Positions 1-5,793 of a stretch of DNA of 20,849 nt are shown here, in pieces (positions within the stretch are counted from its first letter, which is position 1; every line of letters begins with the position of its first letter). This DNA is from Candidatus Hodarchaeota archaeon (GTDB lineage Archaea > Asgardarchaeota > Heimdallarchaeia > Hodarchaeales > Hodarchaeaceae): positions 1 to 20,849 of the forward strand of contig JAEOSP010000192.1 in assembly GCA_016840305.1 (NCBI GenBank). The letters are read 5' to 3'. A program made the translations under genes and the position numbers. The notes beneath the pieces are model-generated. The model saw only the letters and a list, made by a program, of their open reading frames with translations, made no database searches and was not told where the DNA came from.

Positions 1-1
1 G

Positions 2-811
2 GAAGAAAACGATCGTGAGCAACCTGAAGATTTAGATCAGTTAGACTCATTTTTAACACAAGATATGGCAACAGTAGCATCTACCATGTACAATGTTAAA
101 GAACATTTATTAGAAATAGGAAAAATATTAGCTTCTAGGGAAAAACGGAGAAGGAGACTTGCTAAAAAAGGAAAACTAGATTTCAGAAGAACTTTTAGGA
201 AGAATCTTCAAAACAACGGCGTTCCATTGGAACTCATTCAAAAACAAAAACGAATAGAAGATCCAGAAATAATAATATTGAATGATGTTTCAGGATCAAC
301 TAAATGGATTGCTGACTACTTTTTTGTCATTACTTACACAGCACAACGAGTCTATAAGAAAATACGCGTTTTTGAGTTTGATAATACAATGGTAGAGGTA
401 ACATCAGCTCTTAAACGCAAAACCATTGACAGGGCCATTGAAGAACGAATTAAATGCTGGAAAAAACCTCTTAGGACAAGAAGAATACACTCAGACTATC
501 AAGATAGTTTAGAGGATTTATTTACAATTATAAAACATCGACCACTGAATAAAAGAATATCCGTGCTTATTTTAGGCGATTGTCGTGATTATGAAGGAAT
601 GTGGAAACACGACAGACCAATTTCAAGTGAGCTTATTGAAAGAATGGTTCGTAACACAAAGCGAGTATTAATCTTAAATCCAGAAAGTGAACCTCTATGG
701 AATGCAGGGGATTCAGTTGTTAAATACTACCAAGCTGCGGGAGCAGAAGTTTTTCATGTAGCCACATTGCAGGATTTGCTTAGGTTTGTTTATGAGTTAG
801 AAAAGAATTGA
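2..811 (+). CDS. VWA domain protein, CoxE-like (5' end outside window)
   Basis: The reading frame is open from the left edge, so the gene begins upstream; the Met codon at 65 is probably internal. The visible 269 residues start with an acidic Glu/Asp-rich stretch, then a basic helical segment, then a von Willebrand A fold. The MIDAS motif Asp-Val-Ser-Gly-Ser is at bases 284-298, followed by a long helix. A strand ending in Leu-Gly-Asp-Cys-Arg-Asp and a final strand-helix with Ala-Gly-Ala-Glu-Val-Phe complete the fold. This order fits the CoxE (PF05762) group, whose members usually pair with a MoxR-type AAA+ ATPase and act in assembly or metal insertion of partner enzymes. The ATPase, if present, would lie upstream. 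The exact client is unknown. Family call is fairly secure; role is inferred. Confidence 0.8.
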   Translation, partial: EENDREQPEDLDQLDSFLTQDMATVASTMYNVKEHLLEIGKILASREKRRRRLAKKGKLDFRRTFRKNLQNNGVPLELIQKQKRIEDPEIIILNDVSGSTKWIADYFFVITYTAQRVYKKIRVFEFDNTMVEVTSALKRKTIDRAIEERIKCWKKPLRTRRIHSDYQDSLEDLFTIIKHRPLNKRISVLILGDCRDYEGMWKHDRPISSELIERMVRNTKRVLILNPESEPLWNAGDSVVKYYQAAGAEVFHVATLQDLLRFVYELEKN

Positions 812-838
812 AAATGAATAGAAAATTTGAATGTCAAG

Positions 839-847
839 TATTTTAAA
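839..847 (+). promoter_or_regulatory. Putative TATA box of the PhoU-like/PiT operon
   Basis: TATTTTAAA lies about 45 bases before the ATG at 890, in the 78-base gap after the VWA gene. Transcription would start near 870, leaving a short leader that carries the AGGTGA ribosome binding site at 878-883. Assignment is by pattern only. Confidence 0.4.
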
Positions 848-889
848 GAACGATTCAAAACAATTCGAGAAGCAAAAAGGTGAATAAAA

Positions 890-1543
890 ATGCCTGGTGA
901 GTACTTCTCCAAAATTCTGCAAGAAAAAGATATCCATAAGAAGGGAACCAAACTTTTTATTGAGTTAATTAGGTCTAATGAACATGCTTATGACTTATAT
1001 TTAAAAACCATTCAAGCATGGAGAAAGAAAGAATACGAAAAGGGATATTCTCTTCGTGATGAAATTATAAAGATTGAAAAAGATGCTGATATTGTGAAGG
1101 ACGTTTTTTTCGAAAGTATTTTTCGAAAGAAAGCTTATCTACCTCAAATTACTGAGGAACGCCATATATTGATGCAAAATGCCGATCGAATGTTGGATAA
1201 TATTGAACGTGCTGCCCGAGTACTGTGCTTGAAGCGTCTAGATGAGTCATATTTCCCTCCTGAGTTTGATAAGATATTAAGTAAGACAGAAGATGTTGTT
1301 GAACTTTTTATTGAAGCACATGAGGAATTTTTTGAGGATTATGAAGAAGCGTCTAAAAAAGCACGAAAACTCGAGCTTATTCGTGATGAGGTCCGAGATT
1401 TATATTATAAGATCCTTGGAAAGGTTCTGAATGATGAGTATCAGCGAGGTACTAGAAGATTACTTAATGCTACCACTAGAATCAGTATCCAAGCGGAAGA
1501 AGCAATCGACTATCTAAAAGTCCTCATTGCGAAGCATTCGTGA
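890..1543 (+). CDS. DUF47 / PhoU-like phosphate transport regulator
   Basis: This is a 217-residue, almost entirely helical protein with the regularly spaced acidic and basic residues of the DUF47 family (PF01865, PhoU-like; often called pit accessory protein). Members form three- to six-helix bundles that bind metal through Glu/Asp clusters and are thought to modulate the adjacent PiT transporter. Typical elements are the Arg-Asp-Glu-Ile-x-x-Ile-Glu-x-Asp-Ala-Asp stretch near residue 60 and the Arg-Asp-Glu-Val-Arg-Asp stretch near residue 165. Length is normal for the family. The start has a good AGGTGA Shine-Dalgarno at 878-883, seven bases ahead of ATG. The transporter gene begins 22 bases after the stop, so the two are almost certainly co-transcribed. 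Confidence 0.9.
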   Translation: MPGEYFSKILQEKDIHKKGTKLFIELIRSNEHAYDLYLKTIQAWRKKEYEKGYSLRDEIIKIEKDADIVKDVFFESIFRKKAYLPQITEERHILMQNADRMLDNIERAARVLCLKRLDESYFPPEFDKILSKTEDVVELFIEAHEEFFEDYEEASKKARKLELIRDEVRDLYYKILGKVLNDEYQRGTRRLLNATTRISIQAEEAIDYLKVLIAKHS

Positions 1544-1553
1544 TTAGTCATTC

Positions 1554-1559
1554 AGGTGA
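1554..1559 (+). promoter_or_regulatory. Shine-Dalgarno AGGTGA that places the PiT start at CTG
   Basis: AGGTGA sits six bases before CTG at 1566. It closely copies the layout of the preceding gene, where AGGTGA at 878-883 is followed by an A-rich spacer and ATG at 890. No ATG, GTG or TTG follows in frame at a suitable distance. Confidence 0.6.
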
Positions 1560-1565
1560 TAAAAA

Positions 1566-2552
1566 CTGACTGATCCACTTTTAATAACTGTAGCTCTTGG
1601 TATAGGACTTTTAGTTGCTTTTACTATAGGTGCTAATGATGAAACTATGACTCCTGCAGTAGGAGCAGGTTTACTAAGTTTAAGTGTGGCGGTTTTATTG
1701 GGAGGAGTGATAAATTTAATCGGTGTATTTTTCCTTGGTGAGAGTGTTTCTAAAACAGTAGGGAATAGCTTTGCTACGGAAACCTTAACCCTACCGATGG
1801 TCTTCATTATTCTTATTTCGATGGCTATATGGCTATTCATCGTATCCTTGAAGGGAATTCCTATTTCTACTACCCAATCAGTTGTAGGAAGTGTTTTGGG
1901 CATTGTTCTTATTGAATGGGGAGCATCTTCCATAAATTATGAGACATTGATTGTTGTAGTATTAAGTTGGGTCATCAGTCCAATATTAGGACTGATAGGT
2001 GGATATTTCTTTTATTTAGGATTAACGAAATTCCAAAATTCATCAATTCTAGCAAGAAAAGGTTACAATGATTATGAGAAGCAAGAAAAAATTGCTAGCT
2101 ACGCTCTCGCAGTTTTCTTAATTTTCTCTGTTTTAAGTCGTTCTGGTAATGATGTTGCTAAAGCTATTGGCCCTCTTATGGCAATTCCAGAAATTCTTGC
2201 TGATCCTTTTATGGCACTGTTAGCAGGAGGGGTAGGGATGTGTTTAGGAGTCATTATTCTGGGAAGGAGGGTTATAAAGAAGCTTGCAAAGGATATAGTT
2301 GCTCTTTCACCTACATCAGCATTGGCAGCTAGTATAACAGTTTCTTTAATCATGTTCGGGGCAACAATCATGGCCATCCCATTGAGTGGAAGTCATATCC
2401 TAGTTACAGCGTTTATTGGAGTAGGATTTGTAAATAAGGAAAAAGTAGACATGGATATGCTTAAGGAAATTGGTTGGTCTTGGATTATTACAACTCCTAT
2501 CTCAGCTATTTTCTCAGGTGGATTGTATCTTATAGTAAAGATGTTTATTTGA
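1566..2552 (+). CDS. Inorganic phosphate transporter, PiT family (apparent CTG start)
   Basis: The protein is a hydrophobic, multi-span carrier of the PiT family (PF01384), which imports inorganic phosphate with Na+ or H+. The family has two inverted halves, each opening with a Gly-Ala-Asn-Asp or similar signature. Here the first is Gly-Ala-Asn-Asp at residues 22-25 and the second is Ser-Gly-Asn-Asp-Val-Ala-Lys at about 2142-2162. The first in-frame ATG (1647) would remove the first span and the first signature, so it cannot be the true start. The frame is open from 1563, after a stop at 1560, and offers only CTG at 1566 with a well-spaced AGGTGA. From there the protein is 328 residues, a usual length for archaeal PiT. 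The first signature has Glu-Thr-Met where Val-Ala-Asn is common. The gene follows its PhoU-like partner and ends two bases from the convergent ATC-hydrolase gene. Confidence 0.85.
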   Translation: MTDPLLITVALGIGLLVAFTIGANDETMTPAVGAGLLSLSVAVLLGGVINLIGVFFLGESVSKTVGNSFATETLTLPMVFIILISMAIWLFIVSLKGIPISTTQSVVGSVLGIVLIEWGASSINYETLIVVVLSWVISPILGLIGGYFFYLGLTKFQNSSILARKGYNDYEKQEKIASYALAVFLIFSVLSRSGNDVAKAIGPLMAIPEILADPFMALLAGGVGMCLGVIILGRRVIKKLAKDIVALSPTSALAASITVSLIMFGATIMAIPLSGSHILVTAFIGVGFVNKEKVDMDMLKEIGWSWIITTPISAIFSGGLYLIVKMFI

Positions 2553-2554
2553 AA

Positions 2555-3379
2555 TTACACCCTCAGATCCTTCCAAAACTGTTCAGATGGATGGATAATC
2601 GAATCAACAATTCTTGTATCATGATAACAAAAATCACAACAGTCATCTCCTTGCATAAGAGTTTTTTTCCTTGTTAATACGAATTTAGGATTCATATTTC
2701 TAGCAGCTTCTATGTCATAATGGCAAGCAACGGCATAACTAAAATCAGGGTCATTTAGCTCCTTCATAACTTCGTGCCACTTACATTTGATAGTTTTTGT
2801 TCCTAAAACACCTTCACTGATCTTGAAGTTGATGAAATTATGGCTTTGAAAAATCGTTTGAAATTTTTCGCCCTGCTCCCTTATCATTCCAAGGTTCTCA
2901 ATAAATTGATCTGGATCTCTTTCAGATATGGTCCCTTTGTCGACAAAAGCTTGAAAATAGTCAATAGCTTCCTCCCGTGACATTATTTTAGTAAGAGAAA
3001 GAGCCATATGATACATAAAGAATAATACAGACTTCAAACGATCATTCACATACACAGACACTTTAAACGATTGGGGAGGCCTTTTAAAAATTGGGGGCTT
3101 TAAAAGAGCAAGAAGATAACCTGCTGCTTTTTCACGAAGTTTAGGGTAATCTTTTAGGACTGTACAATCAAGACATTGTATTTCAAGGCTAGGTATTGAG
3201 ACAGATTCTTCATATTTTGCTATTAAGAATTCTACAATTAAAACCAGAGATTCAGGATTAGTATCTTTAACAGTTCTGAGAAAATTATCGAGTTTCTTTA
3301 ATCCAATTGATACATGTTGGATTAAATCAACTTCCATTAGTGCTGATTCATCATAATGATTTTCCACTGCTGTTTCCAT
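2555..3379 (-). CDS. L-2-amino-thiazoline-4-carboxylic acid hydrolase family protein
   Basis: A 274-residue protein whose last third carries the hallmark of the ATC hydrolase family (PF14196): a Cys-Lys-Trp-His-Glu segment near 199-203, an Ala-Cys-His-Tyr-Asp segment near 218-222, and Thr-Leu-Met-Gln-Gly-Asp-Asp-Cys-Cys-Asp-Phe near 240-250. In the type member the enzyme opens a thiazoline ring on the way to cysteine. Many archaeal homologues have no tested substrate, so a specific reaction should not be assumed. The N-terminal 120 residues are helical and do not show a clear domain. The start ATG lacks a strong Shine-Dalgarno; a TATA-like box lies at 3440-3447. The stop lies two bases from the stop of the phosphate transporter on the other strand. 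Confidence 0.75.
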   Translation of the reverse strand: METAVENHYDESALMEVDLIQHVSIGLKKLDNFLRTVKDTNPESLVLIVEFLIAKYEESVSIPSLEIQCLDCTVLKDYPKLREKAAGYLLALLKPPIFKRPPQSFKVSVYVNDRLKSVLFFMYHMALSLTKIMSREEAIDYFQAFVDKGTISERDPDQFIENLGMIREQGEKFQTIFQSHNFINFKISEGVLGTKTIKCKWHEVMKELNDPDFSYAVACHYDIEAARNMNPKFVLTRKKTLMQGDDCCDFCYHDTRIVDSIIHPSEQFWKDLRV

Positions 3380-3439
3380 AAGATCTACTCAAAATTGTGA
3401 TTTAAATCTCTAATGTGATAATAAGCAACTTTTCTACTA

Positions 3440-3447
3440 TTTAAATA
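3440..3447 (-). promoter_or_regulatory. Putative TATA box of the ATC-hydrolase-like gene
   Basis: On the minus strand the sequence reads TATTTAAA, 61 bases before the start codon at 3379. Transcription would begin near 3415. Pattern match only. Confidence 0.4.
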
Positions 3448-3461
3448 CTAATATCGAAACA

Positions 3462-3496
3462 ACTATTTAGTAAAAAGACTTGAAAAAGAAGAAAAT
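3462..3496 (-). terminator. T-rich terminator after the YdjM-like gene
   Basis: Directly after the stop codon at 3497 the minus strand runs through TTTTCTTCTTTTTC and a further TCTTTTT, without a strong hairpin. Such T tracts are the usual archaeal termination signal. Confidence 0.5.
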
Positions 3497-4030
3497 TCAC
3501 TCGAGCTCGTTTGCAGCTAACAATACACGATATCGACCGAAAAAAATCCCTGCACCTATTATAAAACAGATGATGCAAAAGAAATACACGATTTCCCATC
3601 CAATAAATCCAGCAAAAGGATTTCCTTCAATCGGTAACCAATAAAATACCTTCATGTCTTCGTATAAAAAGGAATCTAATAAAACATGAGATAATGTCCC
3701 AGCCAGTGCACTTATGAAACATATGGGAAAAGAATATCTAGGTATAGTCAAATATGAAGGGACATACGGTTTTATATATGGTTTCAAGTATTTTCTCCCC
3801 ACCTTGAGAGCAACAAATGAACAACATGCAATGATAAATGCTAAAACAAACGCTCCAACGAGAGAATGCCATCTTCCATGTAAAGGAATTCCACTATCAG
3901 GAAAGACGATTGATAGAAAACCCTCGCCATCAGCCAGAACGCTCCCCAGGAATAATCCAATTGGGTCCAAAAAAATAAATAATGATTGTATTAGAAAAGC
4001 CACACCCAGATGAAACAATGTAAAAGGCAT
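3497..4030 (-). CDS. YdjM-like membrane protein (metal-dependent hydrolase type)
   Basis: This 177-residue protein has four to five hydrophobic segments and the N-terminal signature Met-Pro-Phe-Thr-x-Phe-His-Leu-Gly. It also shows Leu-His-Gly-x-x-His-Ser near residues 50-56 and a late Ser-His-x-x-Leu-Asp near 115-120. These His/Asp positions in or near the membrane fit the YdjM/LexA-binding inner membrane hydrolase family (PF04307) and related archaeal proteins; the histidines and aspartates probably bind a metal. The substrate is not known. The start is preceded by AGGTGG at 4041-4046. The gene is divergent from the metallophosphoesterase, with a 24-base inverted repeat in the shared intergenic region. 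Confidence 0.7.
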   Translation of the reverse strand: MPFTLFHLGVAFLIQSLFIFLDPIGLFLGSVLADGEGFLSIVFPDSGIPLHGRWHSLVGAFVLAFIIACCSFVALKVGRKYLKPYIKPYVPSYLTIPRYSFPICFISALAGTLSHVLLDSFLYEDMKVFYWLPIEGNPFAGFIGWEIVYFFCIICFIIGAGIFFGRYRVLLAANELE

Positions 4031-4086
4031 TATTACAACCCACCTACAGCTTGCTTTGACATTTTTTCTACTTGAATTATGAGTAT

Positions 4087-4110
4087 TAATCCTTTGTTTA
4101 AAAAGGATTA
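4087..4110. repeat. Inverted repeat, candidate operator, in a divergent promoter region
   Basis: TAATCCTTT (4087-4095) and AAAGGATTA (4102-4110) are perfect 9-base inverted arms around GTTTAA. The centre contains TTTAAA, which could be the TATA box of the minus-strand gene starting at 4030. The plus-strand box TTTATA lies 25 bases to the right. A regulator bound here could control both genes. Seen in sequence; function inferred. Confidence 0.45.
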
Positions 4111-4134
4111 TATTAGGGTATCCTCTGCATATAG

Positions 4135-4140
4135 TTTATA
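4135..4140 (+). promoter_or_regulatory. Putative TATA box of the metallophosphoesterase gene
   Basis: TTTATA lies 66 bases before the apparent ATT start at 4201. Transcription would begin near 4165, giving a leader of about 35 bases that includes the GAGGTG at 4190-4195. Confidence 0.4.
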
Positions 4141-4200
4141 CTTAAAGATAGGCAAAATCTTATAATAAGTAGGTTTGTTTCTCTGCAAAGAGGTGTTAGT

Positions 4201-4950
4201 ATTTATCAGCTAGGGGTTATTAGTGACATCCATTCCAATTTCGTTGCTTATGAGGCCGTCCTAGATCATATGAAAGATAATTTTCCAGGCGTTACTGAAA
4301 TTTTATGCCCAGGAGATCTTGTTGGTTATTATGCTCGCCCTCTAGAAGTCGTTGAAGCAATTTTATCAAATAGGAAAATTACTGCAGTAACTAAGGGTAA
4401 CTGGGATCACGCTATTGGGGGTGGTGGACACGATCTTGAAAATATAGAACACTATATTGCTAATTTTAACCCTATCGCGCAGGTGTCAGTCAGATGGCAG
4501 GTTGATATACTATCAGCAGAGATTAAAAAATTCCTTTATCAGCTTCCCCATACTAGAACTTGTTTACATACATTATATGATAAAACGCAGATAGCTTTAA
4601 TTCACGGTAGCCCAAATTATCCTCTGTCTGAATACATCCTATATGGGACGGAAGCACAAAAAGCACTGTTCCCTTTCATGGAACTAATTGAAGTTAATAT
4701 TCTATTGCTAGGCCATACACACATACCGTTTATTGACAAGCATCCAGATGAAAAATTACTAATCATTAATCCAGGAAGTGTTGGACAGCCTCGTGACAAG
4801 GATCCACGGGCATCATATGCAGTTATAGACCTAAAAAATTTCCAAGCAAAGATAGTCAGAGTAAAATATGATATAGATAGGGTTAACAAACAAGTTATTG
4901 AAGCTGGTTTGCCTGAATTCCTTGGAAAGCGTCTCTATAAAGGAATATAA
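4201..4950 (+). CDS. Metallophosphoesterase, YfcE/MJ0936-like (apparent ATT start)
   Basis: All calcineurin-like phosphoesterase motifs are present: Ser-Asp-Ile-His-Ser-Asn at residues 8-13, Gly-Asp-Leu-Val-Gly-Tyr, Gly-Asn-Trp-Asp, His-Gly-Ser-Pro, Gly-His-Thr-His and Asn-Pro-Gly-Ser-Val-Gly-Gln-Pro-Arg-Asp. The last motif is typical of the YfcE/MJ0936 and diadenosine-tetraphosphatase-like group, soluble enzymes with a two-metal centre acting on phosphodiesters or nucleotides. The Gly-Asn-Trp-Asp form, with Trp for the usual His, also occurs in that group. The first in-frame ATG (4270) would cut off the first metal-binding motif, so the start must be upstream. Between the stop at 4132 and 4270 there is no ATG, GTG or TTG in frame. 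GAGGTG at 4190-4195 is followed after five bases by ATT at 4201, which gives 249 residues, normal for the family. Confidence 0.87.
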   Translation: MYQLGVISDIHSNFVAYEAVLDHMKDNFPGVTEILCPGDLVGYYARPLEVVEAILSNRKITAVTKGNWDHAIGGGGHDLENIEHYIANFNPIAQVSVRWQVDILSAEIKKFLYQLPHTRTCLHTLYDKTQIALIHGSPNYPLSEYILYGTEAQKALFPFMELIEVNILLLGHTHIPFIDKHPDEKLLIINPGSVGQPRDKDPRASYAVIDLKNFQAKIVRVKYDIDRVNKQVIEAGLPEFLGKRLYKGI

Positions 4951-4979
4951 ACGAATATAGCTTTTTCTAAAGGAGATTT

Positions 4980-5016
4980 TGTCTAGTTTTCTTTAAATTT
5001 TTATTTTGTTATTATT
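4980..5016 (+). terminator. T-rich terminator after the metallophosphoesterase
   Basis: The plus strand carries TTTTCTTT, ATTTTTATTTTG and further T runs shortly after the stop codon at 4950, with no strong hairpin. This fits an archaeal T-tract terminator separating this gene from the GTPase gene. Confidence 0.45.
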
Positions 5017-5063
5017 CAGATACGTGGGTTTCAAATAATTCTTTTGATTAATGCCGGTGTACA

Positions 5064-5070
5064 TTTAAAT
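5064..5070 (+). promoter_or_regulatory. Putative TATA box of the small GTPase gene
   Basis: TTTAAAT lies 54 bases before the ATG at 5118, inside the 167-base gap after the metallophosphoesterase. It suggests the GTPase has its own promoter. Confidence 0.4.
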
Positions 5071-5117
5071 TATCTCTATAATCAAGAATTAATTAGTTAA
5101 CACTCTCCAATAAGGCA

Positions 5118-5642
5118 ATGTTGTCGATGGCAGAAGATATCCTGAAATATAAGGTAGTTTTAGCTGGTGAAGGAGCTGTTGGTAAAACTACGCTTATAAA
5201 TCGATTCGTTACGGGATCATTTTCTACTGATTATAAAGCAACCATTGGAGTTCAAATATTTTCCAAGAAACTATTCATTAAGGGACAGGAGATAGATTTA
5301 CAAATTTGGGATATTGCAGGACAGACTCTTTTCAGAAAATTTCGTTCCAAGTTTTTTGCGAACGCAAGTGGCGCTCTTCTCGTCTTTGATTTAACTGTTC
5401 CTTCTTCTCTAGATAATCTTCATAATTGGATCAACGATATAAAGCACGTGACTGAACAAATTCCATTTGTTTTAATTGGTAACAAAAATGATCTAATAAA
5501 TTTACAATCTATAACAGCTGAAGATGTTACTGAATTTTTGATGTCCAATAATTCCGATGTAAAAGCTTATTACAACACCAGTGCTCTTTCGGGAGAAAAT
5601 GTTGAACAAAGTTTTCTTGACCTCGTTGGACATATGGTTTAA
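5118..5642 (+). CDS. Ras/Rab-like small GTPase
   Basis: A complete 174-residue Ras-superfamily G domain. Visible motifs are the P-loop Gly-Glu-Gly-Ala-Val-Gly-Lys-Thr-Thr (17-25), switch I Thr42 in Ala-Thr-Ile-Gly-Val, Trp-Asp-Ile-Ala-Gly-Gln (64-69) with the catalytic Gln69, Asn-Lys-Asn-Asp (122-125) for guanine, and Thr-Ser-Ala (154-156). The Thr-Ile-Gly-Val and Trp-Asp-x-Ala-Gly-Gln pattern is closest to the Rab/Ras side of the family. There is no C-terminal cysteine, so no prenyl anchor; it ends within a few residues of the last helix. Asgard archaea encode many such GTPases, whose partners are mostly unknown. ATG at 5127 is an alternative start three residues in; neither has a strong Shine-Dalgarno. 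The 503-residue orphan follows 151 bases downstream on the same strand. Confidence 0.93.
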   Translation: MLSMAEDILKYKVVLAGEGAVGKTTLINRFVTGSFSTDYKATIGVQIFSKKLFIKGQEIDLQIWDIAGQTLFRKFRSKFFANASGALLVFDLTVPSSLDNLHNWINDIKHVTEQIPFVLIGNKNDLINLQSITAEDVTEFLMSNNSDVKAYYNTSALSGENVEQSFLDLVGHMV

Positions 5643-5739
5643 ACTTCTTTGTAAACACATCAGTTCACTTCCCATTACCTTCCATTTCCTTAAGAAGGCT
5701 TTTTAAAGAAACGAGTATTAAGAAACCGTCAAGGTAATC

Positions 5740-5746
5740 TATATAA
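5740..5746 (+). promoter_or_regulatory. Putative TATA box of the 503-residue orphan gene
   Basis: TATATAA lies 54 bases before the ATG at 5794. A strong purine-rich ribosome binding site, AAAGGGGATC, follows at about 5776-5785. The orphan therefore probably has its own promoter. Confidence 0.4.
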
Positions 5747-5793
5747 TCATTCTCTGACCTAAAGTACTGATTCTTTAAAGGGGATCTTTTTTC

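Noticed and set aside
1544..1933. 129-residue minus-strand frame under the phosphate transporter
   Set aside because: It lies opposite the start of the well-supported PiT gene, contains no recognisable motif and reads as low-complexity Thr/Pro/Lys sequence, as expected of an antisense shadow.
2474..2677. 67-residue plus-strand frame spanning the PiT and ATC-hydrolase ends
   Set aside because: It overlaps two strong genes and has no ribosome binding site or motif.
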